64,000 bases of DNA from Paenibacillus taichungensis (GCF_003287275.1 NZ_QEVW01000006.1:62001-126000), one strand, 5' to 3'. Positions 8,574 through 17,546 are shown, counted from the stretch's first letter. Made by a program: numbers and translations. The notes: generated from the letters alone by a model not told the origin.

Positions 8574-9641
8574 TTATTCTCCTCTATCCATCATATCCGT
8601 CTGCTCGGCAATCGTCAGCGCAGACACGATATCAGCAATCTCACCATTCATGATTTGATCCAGCTTGTGCATCGTCAAACCGATCCGGTGATCCGTAACA
8701 CGGCTTTGTGGGAAATTATAAGTACGAATCCGCTCACTGCGGTCGCCTGTACCCACTTTGCTCTTCCGTTCACTCGAAATTTTCGCTTCTTCTTCCTGAC
8801 GCATCATATCGAAGATACGCGTACGCAGAACTTGCAATGCTTTTTCTTTATTCGAGTTCTGGGATTTACCATCCTGACAAGTAGCCACAATTCCCGTTGG
8901 AACGTGAGTTACCCGTACAGCCGATTTCGTGGTATTAACCGATTGTCCACCGGCACCACTGGAACAGAACGTATCTACACGGATATCTTTATCATGGATT
9001 TCGATATCGAAATCTTCGGCTTCAGGCATAACTGCTACTGTGGAAGTAGACGTATGAATTCGGCCGCCCGATTCCGTTGTAGGAATACGTTGCACACGGT
9101 GTGCGCCACTTTCATATTTCATTTTGCTGTAAGCGCCGCGTCCATTAATGAGGAATACAACCTCTTTGAATCCGCCCAGATCATTGGTGTTAACGTCCAT
9201 CAGTTCGACGCGCCAGCCTTGGGTATCGGCATAACGTGTATACATCCGATAGAGATCCGCTGCAAACAGCGCCGCTTCATCCCCACCAGCTGCACCGCGA
9301 ATTTCAACGATGACGTTTTTATCATCATTCGGGTCTTTGGGCAGCATGAGAACACGAATCAGATCGTCCAGTTCTTTCTGGCGAGTGCTCAGTTCATCAA
9401 TTTCCATTTTGACCATTTCACGCATCTCGTCATCCAGCTTCTCGCCCTGCATTTCTTTGGCAGCTTCGAGATCCTGGCTCACTTGTTTGTACTCATTGTA
9501 CGCCTCATAGGTAGGCTGCAAATCCGATTGCTCTTTGGAATACTCCCGCAGCTTCTTGTTGTCACTCGCTACATCCGGGTCACACAGCAGCTCGCTGAGT
9601 TTCTCGTAACGGTCGGCTAACGCCTGTAATTTATCAAACAT
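8574..9641 (-). CDS. prfA: Peptide chain release factor 1 (RF1)
   Basis: Recognises UAA and UAG in the ribosomal A site and triggers peptidyl-tRNA hydrolysis. The 355 residues include the codon-recognition PTT tripeptide at 187-189 (PxT type, so RF1 not RF2) and the catalytic GGQ at 231-233 in [18 protein letters not shown]. Length is normal for the family and no internal frameshift is present, also as expected for RF1. GAGGTGA lies 6 nt before the ATG. First gene of the prfA-prmC pair. Confidence 0.97.
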   Translation of the reverse strand: MFDKLQALADRYEKLSELLCDPDVASDNKKLREYSKEQSDLQPTYEAYNEYKQVSQDLEAAKEMQGEKLDDEMREMVKMEIDELSTRQKELDDLIRVLMLPKDPNDDKNVIVEIRGAAGGDEAALFAADLYRMYTRYADTQGWRVELMDVNTNDLGGFKEVVFLINGRGAYSKMKYESGAHRVQRIPTTESGGRIHTSTSTVAVMPEAEDFDIEIHDKDIRVDTFCSSGAGGQSVNTTKSAVRVTHVPTGIVATCQDGKSQNSNKEKALQVLRTRIFDMMRQEEEAKISSERKSKVGTGDRSERIRTYNFPQSRVTDHRIGLTMHKLDQIMNGEIADIVSALTIAEQTDMMDRGE

Positions 9642-9703
9642 GTATAGTCACCTCACGCGTTATTTTCGTTCCAGCATTTCAACATTCATTCGATTCCGAT
9701 AGG

Positions 9704-9722
9704 CATTCATTCATTCATTCAT
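9704..9722. repeat. CATT tetranucleotide microsatellite
   Basis: Four and three-quarter perfect copies of CATT, about 65 nt upstream of prfA, with a further CATTCATT at 9683-9690. Short, but the only simple repeat tract of note in the intergenic DNA. Confidence 0.7.
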
Positions 9723-10031
9723 GCATCATCAGATCATTTATATTTCACAAGGCACGGGGTTCTCAGAAATCCCTGACCGTAACATTCATTTTATGATCGA
9801 CGTATAACATCGCTACAACGTCATCAAATCCTTTACTTTTAAGTTATATAAAAGAAATCGCGTACCCGGTATCAACCCGCTTCAACTCATTAAGCCGAGC
9901 GTGAAATTCAACATAGGTATACGACTCTTAATTATAGCATATTCTTATGTTTCTGAATAGCAACTGTTTGCGGATCCTGCATCCAAATTTTGATTTACTT
10001 ATTCTAAGCAACCAAATTAATTTGCAAAGGA
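9723..10031. other. Intergenic region upstream of prfA
   Basis: AT-rich stretch between prfA and the SUKH-like gene. I see no gene, no strong promoter pair and no clear hairpin terminator for the gene ending at 10032. Confidence 0.4.
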
Positions 10032-10631
10032 CTATAAGAGCTCATCCTCCAGCTGCTCAAGCACAACACTCCACCACGCCTCCTCATTCAAGACACTCAT
10101 TGGGTCCTTTTCCGCAAACGAGAAACGGAGCTGCTTTAGCACTTGTTCCCTCGCGGATTGAGAAGAAGATTGTTGTGGAGGCATAATCTCACCCCGCCGA
10201 AAAGCAGCCAGCTTCGCCTGTGCTTGCTCGAGCGTCATCATAGTTGGCTCGCAGCTCTCCGAATTCTCATTAATAAATGCAGCACACCTTTGCAAAAACT
10301 CGATAAATAGGCTCAGATTGGAGTTAATCAGGCTGTACTGTCCCGTTTGCACATCCACCCTGTAGAGCGTACCCACGTCCGTCTCGAGTCCCAATATAGC
10401 TGACGTCTCCTCATACTCATAGCCAATAGGAAGTAACGTTTTCCGATCATCCAGAGTCCGTATTAGGCCTTGTTCTGTCAGAGGTTTAAAATGTATACCG
10501 AACAAATCCTCATCATTCAAGCGGAACTGTGGCAAGCCGAATCTCAATAACAGTTCCTCCGTCTCCTCTGGCAAACGAGCTGTTTGCACAAGCGTTTGGT
10601 TATATCGAACGTACTTCGACTGTTTCTCCAA
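10032..10631 (-). CDS. SUKH-4-like (SMI1/KNR4 superfamily) protein
   Basis: About 199 residues, probably cytoplasmic, resembling SUKH-4 immunity-type proteins: an N-terminal LPEETEELLLRFGLPQF segment, then a LPIGYEYEETSAILGLE strand region and the TLYRVDVQTGQYSLINSNLS core followed by the FIEFLQRC helix. Members often neutralise polymorphic toxins or act as general interaction modules; no toxin gene is next to it here, so the role is open. The start is uncertain: a TTG at 10631 has GGGAGG 8 nt upstream, while the longer GTG start at 10640 would overlap that site. It is flanked by prfA and ychF but shares no obvious operon with either. Confidence 0.6.
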   Translation of the reverse strand: MEKQSKYVRYNQTLVQTARLPEETEELLLRFGLPQFRLNDEDLFGIHFKPLTEQGLIRTLDDRKTLLPIGYEYEETSAILGLETDVGTLYRVDVQTGQYSLINSNLSLFIEFLQRCAAFINENSESCEPTMMTLEQAQAKLAAFRRGEIMPPQQSSSQSAREQVLKQLRFSFAEKDPMSVLNEEAWWSVVLEQLEDELL

Positions 10632-10765
10632 ACTTGCCACCTCCCATGAGTCTCCTTCCTTTTATTATATCCAGAGCGAGTAAACAATCCAGTAGGATGT
10701 ACAGGAGATACAGACAATTTTATTGTTGGATACCTTAGGCTTTTTGAAGAATATTCTGCGATATG

Positions 10766-10804
10766 TAAAAAGCCCTGCCATCTTCAAAAGAAGACGACAG
10801 AGCT
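10766..10804 (-). terminator. Terminator after ychF
   Basis: Plus-strand stem AGCCCTGCCATCTTC / GAAGACGACAGAGCT with an AAAA loop (TTTT on the minus strand, a few mismatches), followed on the minus strand by TTTTTAC. Confidence 0.75.
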
Positions 10805-10852
10805 GCTATACTCGTATATTCAAGTATGTTTTCTTATCTGGATTATCGATAA

Positions 10853-11953
10853 TTAAACGTTGAAGCGGAAGTGCATAACATCGCCGTCGTTGACAACATA
10901 CTCTTTACCTTCAAGACGAAGTTGTCCACGTTCTTTGGCACCGTTCATGGAGCCGGCAGCAACCAGATCGTCGTAGGAAACAACCTCTGCACGGATGAAT
11001 CCGCGCTCGAAGTCGGTGTGAATGACACCCGCTGCGCCCGGTGCTTTGGTACCCTTACGGATTGTCCAAGCACGAACTTCCTGTACGCCTGCTGTGAAGT
11101 ACGTGTACAGACCCAGCAATTTGTAAGCAGCTTTGATCAACAGGTTCAGACCGGAATCCTCGATACCGAGCTCTTCCAGGAACATTTGTTTATCTTCGCC
11201 TTCAAGCTCCGAGATCTCTTCTTCAACCTTCGCACTGATCGGTACCACTTCTGCATTTTCAGCAGCTGCGAATTCTCTTACTTTTTGCACATAAGCATTG
11301 TTCGCCACATCACCGATTTCGTCCTCAGCTACATTGGCTGCGTACAAAACAGGCTTCAGGGTAAGCAAGTGCAGATCGCGCACGATCAGACGCTCTTCAT
11401 CTGTAAGCTCCATGCTGCGTGCTGGCTTGTCTTCGTACAGAACTGCCTTCACTTTCTCCAGTACTTCCACTTCCTGAGCAGCTGACTTGTTGCCGCCCTT
11501 CATGTTTTTCTTGGAGCGATCGATTTTTTTCTCGACACTCTCGATGTCGGCCAGGATCAACTCCAGATTAATCGTTTGGATGTCGCTTACCGGATCAATT
11601 TTGCCATCGACGTGTGTGATGTTCTCGTCTACAAAGCAGCGTACCACGTGTACAATTGCGTCTACTTCACGAATGTGGGCAAGGAACTTGTTACCAAGAC
11701 CTTCGCCTTTGCTCGCACCGCGAACAAGACCTGCAATATCTACAAATTCAAACGCCGTTGGTACCGTTTTTTTCGGTACAACGAGTTCTGTCAATTTGTA
11801 CAAACGCTCATCCGGTACTTCAACGATCCCCACGTTCGGGTCAATCGTACAGAACGGATAGTTTGCCGATTCGGCACCAGCTTGTGTAATTGCGTTAAAC
11901 AGTGTGGATTTACCAACGTTAGGCAGGCCCACGATTCCAGCTTTCAAAGCCAT
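10853..11953 (-). CDS. ychF: Redox-regulated ATPase YchF (OLA1 family)
   Basis: Obg-related P-loop protein that prefers ATP over GTP and binds ribosomes; linked to stress responses. The 366 residues start with the G1 motif GLPNVGKST, have the switch region YPFCTIDPNVGIV, FVDIAGLVRGASKGEGLGN as G3, and a coiled-coil insert (about 120-200). The C-terminal TGS domain ends in YVVNDGDVMHFRFNV. The G4 NKxD motif is replaced in this family, which explains the ATP preference. GAGGAG precedes the ATG. Monocistronic by its terminator. Confidence 0.96.
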   Translation of the reverse strand: MALKAGIVGLPNVGKSTLFNAITQAGAESANYPFCTIDPNVGIVEVPDERLYKLTELVVPKKTVPTAFEFVDIAGLVRGASKGEGLGNKFLAHIREVDAIVHVVRCFVDENITHVDGKIDPVSDIQTINLELILADIESVEKKIDRSKKNMKGGNKSAAQEVEVLEKVKAVLYEDKPARSMELTDEERLIVRDLHLLTLKPVLYAANVAEDEIGDVANNAYVQKVREFAAAENAEVVPISAKVEEEISELEGEDKQMFLEELGIEDSGLNLLIKAAYKLLGLYTYFTAGVQEVRAWTIRKGTKAPGAAGVIHTDFERGFIRAEVVSYDDLVAAGSMNGAKERGQLRLEGKEYVVNDGDVMHFRFNV

Positions 11954-12145
11954 GTATATGACAACTCCTCATTGATTACTTGTTCGGTATGGATAATCCT
12001 ATACATTATATATGACAAACCCCAAGGCATCAAGGAACTTCGCCAATTCGACCAGAGTACTATCCACTTCCCGAAATCCCCGGTTACTGCGGATGATTCG
12101 TTTTGCGTAGATCATACGTTTGACTTAGATTATCCGTGTTTAGGT

Positions 12146-12616
12146 TTACCCTTTGATTTCCTTGTACATGGTTAGATCGGTTACCTCATACCCCATCTTG
12201 CGATACAGGCTGCTTGCCCGCACATTATGTCCAAACACATGCAGACCAATGCGATCTACGCCAAGACTCAAGGCTTCCCTTTCAAGTGCCTCCATCGTCT
12301 CTGTACCATAACCCTTGCCCCGATAGGCTTCTTCGACCACAATATCCAGCAAAAAAGCGTCTTTGCCACGGCGGTTATCCGTAATGTTAAACCAGATATA
12401 ACCCACATTCCCGTCCACGGCATGTACCAGATTATAGAGGTAAGCACCCGGTGTATTCAGCCCTTCAGGCAAATATTTGTCGTAGGATGCCTCCGCAAGT
12501 CCCTGCGCCTCTTCCGCAGCCCAAGTACCCGCCTCCACTTTCTCTTCTGCAAAATCTTTAATCGAGCGAACACGGAAACTTGCATATTCTTCTTGATTCA
12601 TTGGGATCAGTTCCAT
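12146..12616 (-). CDS. GNAT-family N-acetyltransferase
   Basis: 156-residue acetyl-CoA-dependent acyltransferase of unknown substrate. The acetyl-CoA motif A is the VVEEAYRGKGYGTETMEAL segment (R/Q-x-x-G-x-G/A form), followed by LGVDRIGLHVFGHNVRASSLYRK, the typical N-x-x-A-x-x-L-Y segment near the C-terminus. I use the ATG at 12616, preceded by TAGGAGGG with 5 nt spacing; the frame stays open upstream but has no ribosome site. The gene is divergent from the small membrane-protein gene at 12783. Confidence 0.88.
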   Translation of the reverse strand: MELIPMNQEEYASFRVRSIKDFAEEKVEAGTWAAEEAQGLAEASYDKYLPEGLNTPGAYLYNLVHAVDGNVGYIWFNITDNRRGKDAFLLDIVVEEAYRGKGYGTETMEALEREALSLGVDRIGLHVFGHNVRASSLYRKMGYEVTDLTMYKEIKG

Positions 12617-12782
12617 TGGTTTCCCTCCTAGTTCGAGTGTTCTATGTATGATCTTTTTGCACTCTATAGTATTGTATCTTTTTATACCATGGTCTGCATG
12701 GTGCAATTCCAGCCAAGTAATATACAACTTTTGGTTACCTCACTCTGTTTATATGTATATGAAAGAAAGGAGCAGACTACTT

Positions 12783-13214
12783 GTGAATACGCGTCGTCCC
12801 TTTTCAAAAAGGAAAATAATCATCCTATCTGCACTGATTCTCTTCATTGGATTAGTTATTTCTATGGGTTACCAGGCGTTGGAACCCTTTAGACATTTAA
12901 GGATTACGATTTATAATCAGTCCGACTATGATCTTTCAAATATCACAGCACGCGTGAGTAGCGGCATTGACTCGTCCAAGACAAACAATGAGGGTAAGAT
13001 ATACACCTTCAAGAAAGGTGTACCCAGGGGTGAACAAGTGAAGTTCGCTCCACAGCTGCGACTCTCCGGAGAAGGATCCATCTATCTGGAGTTTACGGAC
13101 AGCCGTGGTGAAACCTATAACAAGACGGTTTGCGGTTATACCGAATACTTGTCTGGCAACTCCTATGTGACGGTAACCAACGAAAAGATAACCGTGAAAG
13201 AAGAATGTATGTAG
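12783..13214 (+). CDS. Membrane-anchored extracytoplasmic protein of unknown function
   Basis: Not assigned to a family. The 143 residues have a basic N-terminus (NTRRPFSKRK), one hydrophobic segment IIILSALILFIGLVISMGY, and a beta-rich exterior domain with ITIYNQSDYDLSNITARVSS and SIYLEFTDSRGETYNKT. This reads as an N-terminally anchored outer-face protein. The start is GTG at 12783, with AAAGGAG 10 nt upstream; the frame extends further 5' without support. A Cys pair (VCGY and the near-terminal EECM) could form a disulfide. It has no obvious partner; its downstream hairpin is shared with the convergent fni gene. Confidence 0.65.
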   Translation: MNTRRPFSKRKIIILSALILFIGLVISMGYQALEPFRHLRITIYNQSDYDLSNITARVSSGIDSSKTNNEGKIYTFKKGVPRGEQVKFAPQLRLSGEGSIYLEFTDSRGETYNKTVCGYTEYLSGNSYVTVTNEKITVKEECM

Positions 13215-13235
13215 CCCTTCTCTCTCTCGTCAAAC

Positions 13236-13281
13236 AAAAAAAAGAGGCTCCCCAATACGCCAAGACCTGACGGGGTGCCTC
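13236..13281 (-). terminator. Terminator of fni
   Basis: Hairpin GAGGCaCCCC / GGGGaGCCTC (one mismatch, 18-nt loop) followed on the minus strand by TTTTTTTTGTTTG. The T-run is only on the minus side, so it serves fni rather than the plus-strand gene. Confidence 0.8.
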
Positions 13282-13303
13282 TAATACGTTATAGCTATCA
13301 ACT

Positions 13304-13328
13304 TGTAACGAATCACACACGTGCTATT
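13304..13328 (+). repeat. 25-bp intergenic repeat, copy 1
   Basis: Starts TGTAACGAATCACA and ends GCTATT. It is the most divergent of four 25-bp copies sharing the pattern G-n-TAACGAACC, an 8-nt middle, then CTTATT or CTATT. Confidence 0.7.
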
Positions 13329-13354
13329 AGATCCTAATTGCACAGATTCAGCGG

Positions 13355-13379
13355 GGTAACGAACCACAGACGCTTTATT
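13355..13379 (+). repeat. 25-bp intergenic repeat, copy 2
   Basis: Starts GGTAACGAACCACAGACG and ends CTTTATT. Same orientation as copy 1, 51 bp further on. Confidence 0.75.
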
Positions 13380-13415
13380 CCTTCATTTCGCATGTCCCAC
13401 CATACGTTTTACAGG

Positions 13416-13440
13416 AATAGCATGTCTACGGTTCGTTAGC
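13416..13440 (-). repeat. 25-bp intergenic repeat, copy 3
   Basis: On the minus strand starts GCTAACGAACCGTAGACA and ends GCTATT. Inverted relative to copies 1 and 2, so copies 2 and 3 could pair across a 36-nt loop. Confidence 0.75.
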
Positions 13441-13465
13441 CTATTCATCCCAAGCAAATTCACAT

Positions 13466-13490
13466 AATAAGGTGCATCCGGTTCGTTAGC
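13466..13490 (-). repeat. 25-bp intergenic repeat, copy 4
   Basis: On the minus strand starts GCTAACGAACCGGATGCA and ends CTTATT. It is 50 bp from copy 3 in the same orientation, and lies 26 bp past the fni stop codon. Confidence 0.75.
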
Positions 13491-13515
13491 TCAGCTCACA
13501 TATACAAATTCAAAT

Positions 13516-14583
13516 TTATCGCCGCTCCATCAGACGTGGCGTCTGTTTCAAATCCGCAATCCGGCCTGTGCCAATGCCAAACATGACCGTACGCAGCTCG
13601 AATTCAACCTGCTCCAACCGCTCATTCAGCGCATCATCGGAAGCGACTGCGGATTCGAGCAAAGATCGGCCGAACCCGGCCAGATCTGCACCGAGCGCAA
13701 GGGCTTTGGCCGCATCAACGCCTGTGTACAGTCCACCGCTCCCAATCAAGGCACCCGCAGGATTTACCGCTCTGACTTCCTGAATACACTCCGCTGTCGG
13801 AATGCCCCAGTCTGCAAAAGCTTCTGCTGCTGCACGACGTACCGGATTCGAATTCCGGAACTTCTCGACCTGCACCCAGCTCGTGCCGCCTGCTCCAGCC
13901 ACATCGATAAAAGCCACACCTGCTTCGTACAATCGCTGTGCTGTTACTCCATCAATACCAAAACCCACTTCTTTTACGCCAACAGGCACATCCAATTGCT
14001 GACACAAATCCTCGATTCGATGAAGTAATCCGCTAAAATCCGTATTTCCTTCGGGCTGGAAAATCTCCTGCAAGCTGTTTAAATGCAGCACCAGCATATC
14101 TGCGCCAGCAATCTCAACTGCCCGCTGGAAATCAGCAGTGTTGAAGCCGTAATTCAGCTGAACCGCGCCAAGGTTCGCAATGACCGGAATATCCGGTGCC
14201 CAGCGCCGCACATCAAAGGTCGTTGCCAGCTCGGGCTGTTCCACGGCAGCCCGGATCGATCCTACGCCGAGTGCCCAGCCTCGGGCGTTCGCCACACGGG
14301 CAAGCCGCTCATTGATGGCGCCCGTCGTTTTGCTTCCACCCGTCATCGAACTGATGAGCAGGGGTGTGCGCACCTTTTTTCCAATAAACGAAGTCTCCAG
14401 ACGTACCTCTTCAAAATTCAATTCAGGTAACGGGTTATGACGAAAAGCATACCGCTCCATTCCGCTGGTTACCCCTTCTCCTGCCACATTCTCTTCAAGA
14501 CAGAGGCGCACATGCTCCAGTTTCCGTTCCCCCGTAGCCACCTCGGGAAGCAGCCGTTTGCCGGCTCGCTCTTGTTCATTCAT
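13516..14583 (-). CDS. fni: Type 2 isopentenyl-diphosphate delta-isomerase
   Basis: FMN- and NAD(P)H-dependent enzyme interconverting isopentenyl and dimethylallyl diphosphate, which sets the precursor ratio for farnesyl diphosphate. The 355-residue TIM barrel has the N-terminal RKLEHVRLC segment, TPLLISSMTGG, the VIANLGAVQLNYG stretch, PVGVKEVGFGI, the AGAGGTSW loop and the FMN phosphate site IGSGGLYTGVDAAKAL. AAGGAGG stands 7 nt before the ATG. It lies on the same strand downstream of the crt operon but 334 nt away, with its own likely promoter, so it supports rather than belongs to that operon. The physical link fits supply of carotenoid precursors. Confidence 0.94.
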   Translation of the reverse strand: MNEQERAGKRLLPEVATGERKLEHVRLCLEENVAGEGVTSGMERYAFRHNPLPELNFEEVRLETSFIGKKVRTPLLISSMTGGSKTTGAINERLARVANARGWALGVGSIRAAVEQPELATTFDVRRWAPDIPVIANLGAVQLNYGFNTADFQRAVEIAGADMLVLHLNSLQEIFQPEGNTDFSGLLHRIEDLCQQLDVPVGVKEVGFGIDGVTAQRLYEAGVAFIDVAGAGGTSWVQVEKFRNSNPVRRAAAEAFADWGIPTAECIQEVRAVNPAGALIGSGGLYTGVDAAKALALGADLAGFGRSLLESAVASDDALNERLEQVEFELRTVMFGIGTGRIADLKQTPRLMERR

Positions 14584-14738
14584 GATGAGACCTCCTTATG
14601 TGAGAATAGTGCTGATGGACAGGATCAGTTGCCAGTTCCGGTTAAGTTCCGTTCAGGAATTTGCCCAATGCAGCAGAGAAATTCTCGGAAATATTAATTC
14701 TTATTATGTAACGTTAAAACGGTATGATTTGGATCTAT

Positions 14739-14770
14739 ATTATAAATGATATTCACACTCAATGCGTCAA
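14739..14770 (-). promoter_or_regulatory. Possible promoter of fni
   Basis: Minus-strand TTGACG (14765-14770) and TATAAT (14739-14744) are separated by 20 nt, which is longer than ideal. The -10 alone is good; the call is tentative. Confidence 0.35.
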
Positions 14771-14811
14771 CTCTACCAGTATAACGTTCCGGCCCAGCAA
14801 TGGAAAGGTTG

Positions 14812-14844
14812 CCCCGAAACCCAACAATAATTTGAATTTCGGGG
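14812..14844 (-). terminator. Hairpin at the end of the crt operon
   Basis: Perfect 8-bp stem CCCCGAAA / TTTCGGGG with a 17-nt loop, 74 nt past the last crt stop codon. There is no clear T-run on the minus strand, so it may be a weak terminator or an RNA-stabilising hairpin. Confidence 0.4.
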
Positions 14845-14917
14845 TTCAACTTATATTTCCTACTCAGATATTTGGAGGTTGGATCAGTCATTCTGTTATA
14901 CGAATTCGTTCTATAAC

Positions 14918-16399
14918 TTACGTGACGATTTCCGATGCAAGCTGCGCTCCAACAAGCTGCCCGGATAACGTCACAATCGGCGTTCCGCCGCCCGGATGCG
15001 TCGTTCCGCCCACGTACCACAGCCCTTGCACATCCTTGCTTTTGTTGCCGGGACGCATGAAGGTCTGCTTCACGGAGTTGGACGAGATGCCGTAGATCGA
15101 CCCTTGATGGGCGAGTGTATCCCGTTCTATATGTTGAGGTGTGTACCGGATCAGCACATCCGACTGCTTCAATCCCGTAATGCCCCGCTCGGCCAGCTTC
15201 TCCAACACCAATTCACCGTATCGGTCCATCTGCTCATCCCAATGCCAGGAGTCCGACAAATACGGAGCATTCACCAGAATGAACAGATTGCTGGCTCCCG
15301 CTGGAGCCATACCCGCTTCCGAATAACCGGAATAACAGATGTAGATCGTGGGATCGGCAGGCATTTTTCGTTCACGGAAAATATGGTCAAACTCCGGTTC
15401 ATACCGCTCTGGGAAAAAGACGGTATGGTGCAGCAGGGATTCATACTGTCTCCGCACACCAGCCAGTGTCACGAATCCCGAAATCGACGGCTCATACTTG
15501 CGAATTCGCTCATCGCTCATCTGTTTGCGATATTCTGGCGCGAGCAGTAGCCGATTGACGCTCAGCACATCTCCATTGGCAACGATCTGATCGGCTTCCC
15601 GGAAGCCCTGATCCGTATCCACACCTGCCACTTTACCATGTCTGACAACAATTTGCCGGACATCGGTGCCGGTAACAATCTGCACCCCTTTTTCCTGTGC
15701 AAGCCGTGTCATTGCTTCTATTAGTTGATAGGTTCCACCCTTGACGCCATATATGCCCTCTTCTGCTTCCACATGACCCATCATGGCAAAGATTGAAGGC
15801 GCCTGATATGGGGATGATCCAACATAGGTCGCGTACCGACCGAACATCGCGAGGGTATGAGGGTGATGGAAATAAGAACGCAGCAGCTTATCCAACTTCA
15901 CTATAGGCCTTACCCGCAGCAGACTGCGCAGCATTCGAAGATTATATTTATCCTTGGGCGACAACAGCAGCTTTCCAAGAAAATGACGATTGGCTTCCGC
16001 ATACAGCGCAGCAGACTCATCCATAAATGCATCATAACGAGCTGCATCTTCCGGGCTGTAGGAAGCAATCTGCTCCTTCATCCTCTCTCGATTGCCCGAC
16101 AGATCAACTACGGTCCCATCTGCAAAACTATTACGTGTACGTGGTTCCAGCTCATATAACTGAACGTAATCCTCCATCACTACACCTGCGTGATCGAAGA
16201 CGGAACGAAAGCTTGCGGGCATCGTGATCGTACTTGGTCCCCGGTCAAAATGATATCCATCTTGCTCGATCTGCTGCAGCTTTCCACCAACCCGCTCCTG
16301 CCGCTCCAGAATGGTGACCCGTACGCCCTGTGAAGCTAGTCGAATGGCGCACGATAGCCCTCCAAATCCTGCACCGATAATAATGACGTTCCCCTTCAA
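14918..16399 (-). CDS. CrtN/CrtP-family carotenoid oxidoreductase (third copy)
   Basis: FAD-dependent amine-oxidase-fold enzyme of the phytoene desaturase family, acting on a membrane-bound polyene. The 493 residues have the dinucleotide motif IIGAGFGGLSCAIRLASQG at the N-terminus, the RVGGK segment, DRGPSTITMP, GGTYQLIEAM and the C-terminal YVGGTTHPGGGTPIV flavin motif. It is the last gene of the operon, beside the glycosyltransferase. By analogy with staphyloxanthin-type clusters it may be a terminal methyl oxidase (CrtP/CrtNb-like) rather than a desaturase, but sequence reading alone does not decide. It overlaps the upstream gene by 4 nt. Confidence 0.85.
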   Translation of the reverse strand: MKGNVIIIGAGFGGLSCAIRLASQGVRVTILERQERVGGKLQQIEQDGYHFDRGPSTITMPASFRSVFDHAGVVMEDYVQLYELEPRTRNSFADGTVVDLSGNRERMKEQIASYSPEDAARYDAFMDESAALYAEANRHFLGKLLLSPKDKYNLRMLRSLLRVRPIVKLDKLLRSYFHHPHTLAMFGRYATYVGSSPYQAPSIFAMMGHVEAEEGIYGVKGGTYQLIEAMTRLAQEKGVQIVTGTDVRQIVVRHGKVAGVDTDQGFREADQIVANGDVLSVNRLLLAPEYRKQMSDERIRKYEPSISGFVTLAGVRRQYESLLHHTVFFPERYEPEFDHIFRERKMPADPTIYICYSGYSEAGMAPAGASNLFILVNAPYLSDSWHWDEQMDRYGELVLEKLAERGITGLKQSDVLIRYTPQHIERDTLAHQGSIYGISSNSVKQTFMRPGNKSKDVQGLWYVGGTTHPGGGTPIVTLSGQLVGAQLASEIVT

Positions 16400-17544
16400 C
16401 TGTACCGCCTACCTTTCCATACATACCCCTTGCCGGAACGACCTGCCTGCCAGGAAGCTATGCCGATCGCAATGACACAGGCCATACTAATCGGTTGCAG
16501 GAAAGCAAGCCACCAGGGCTGTCCTCCAGCGTGATCCGATACCCTTTTGATTGCCATTCCGAGCACGGTTCCCGTAAGACCATAGATGATGGACGTAGCA
16601 TTGCCCGTCAACAAACCGATAACCAGACCGAGTGGAGGCACAATATACATCAGTGTATACATCAGCATCGTGCCTAACAGCAGCACATCTTTGCGCCCCA
16701 TGCCTTCGTACATATTTTTCTTATACCCATTCCACACTTCTGCACCATTCTGGTACATTCGTGTATTCGTCACATCATGAACATCGGCCAACATAACGGG
16801 ATGTCCCGCACGCTTAACCGCCTTCGCCAGACTCATGTCATCGACTAGATCAGCCTGGATTGCAGCATGTCCACCCGAGGCCTTATAACTGGAACGGTGA
16901 ATGAGCAAAAACGCCCCTGTAGCGGCTACAAACATCGGATTAGATGATCTGCGTATCATAAAAATGGGGAGATGGCTGATGATGGTGAATTTCATCATGG
17001 GTACAACGAGCTTTTCCATCCAGGTCTTCGTCACCTGATAGGGGAATCCTGTTACGAGACCGCCGCCCTGCTCACACCCCGCAGCAATGGTCTGCCGTAT
17101 GGCTGCAGGTTCCAAGCGCACATCGGCATCCACGAACATAAACCATTCACCCTTGGCCTCCTGCACCAGTCGGTGACAGGCATGAGATTTCCCCATCCAA
17201 CCTGCGGGAAGCTCCACACCATGCAGCAGCCGCACACGTGGATCATGATCGGCAATCGACTGAACTATGGCTGCGGTCTCATCTTCCGAACGATCATCCA
17301 GCACCAGTACTTCCATCTGGAATCCGGTTGTATCGCTGGAAAGAACACTTTTCAGACATCCTTGAATGTGCAGTTTCTCGTTGCGGGCAGGAATCAACAC
17401 AGAGACCAGAATATCCTTTTCTTTCAATTTATCTGTGTTGAAAGAACGCACTTTAGGCAGACAGGAGACATTCCATATTGCAAACATCAACTGTACGCCC
17501 AATACACAAGTCAGTATGATCCAACCTATTTCAGATGCACTCAT
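16396..17544 (-). CDS. Family 2 glycosyltransferase, CrtQ-like
   Basis: Predicted inner-membrane glycosyltransferase that adds a sugar to the carotenoid end group. The 382 residues start with a transmembrane helix (IGWIILTCVLGVQLMFAIWN), then the GT-A domain with VLIPARNE, VLVLDDRSEDET and the metal-binding DAD in MFVDADVRLEP. The C-terminus has further hydrophobic segments (VLLLGTMLMYTLMYIVPPLGL). Its place in the crt operon, 2 nt behind the acyltransferase and overlapping the next oxidoreductase by 4 nt, supports the carotenoid role. Whether the acceptor is a carboxylate (as for CrtQ) or a tertiary alcohol made by the CruF-like enzyme is open; the latter fits the gene set better. Confidence 0.82.
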   Translation of the reverse strand: MSASEIGWIILTCVLGVQLMFAIWNVSCLPKVRSFNTDKLKEKDILVSVLIPARNEKLHIQGCLKSVLSSDTTGFQMEVLVLDDRSEDETAAIVQSIADHDPRVRLLHGVELPAGWMGKSHACHRLVQEAKGEWFMFVDADVRLEPAAIRQTIAAGCEQGGGLVTGFPYQVTKTWMEKLVVPMMKFTIISHLPIFMIRRSSNPMFVAATGAFLLIHRSSYKASGGHAAIQADLVDDMSLAKAVKRAGHPVMLADVHDVTNTRMYQNGAEVWNGYKKNMYEGMGRKDVLLLGTMLMYTLMYIVPPLGLVIGLLTGNATSIIYGLTGTVLGMAIKRVSDHAGGQPWWLAFLQPISMACVIAIGIASWQAGRSGKGYVWKGRRYS

Positions 17545-17546
17545 CG

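Noticed and set aside
8463..9620. 385-codon plus-strand frame opposite prfA
   Set aside because: It lies fully antisense to prfA with all RF1 motifs intact on the other strand; its own sequence looks like no protein family.
14740..14758. CarH-like repeats at the fni promoter
   Set aside because: TTATAAAT and ATTCACAC are 11 bp apart, but only one fits the core fully and there is no third copy; too weak to claim light control of fni.
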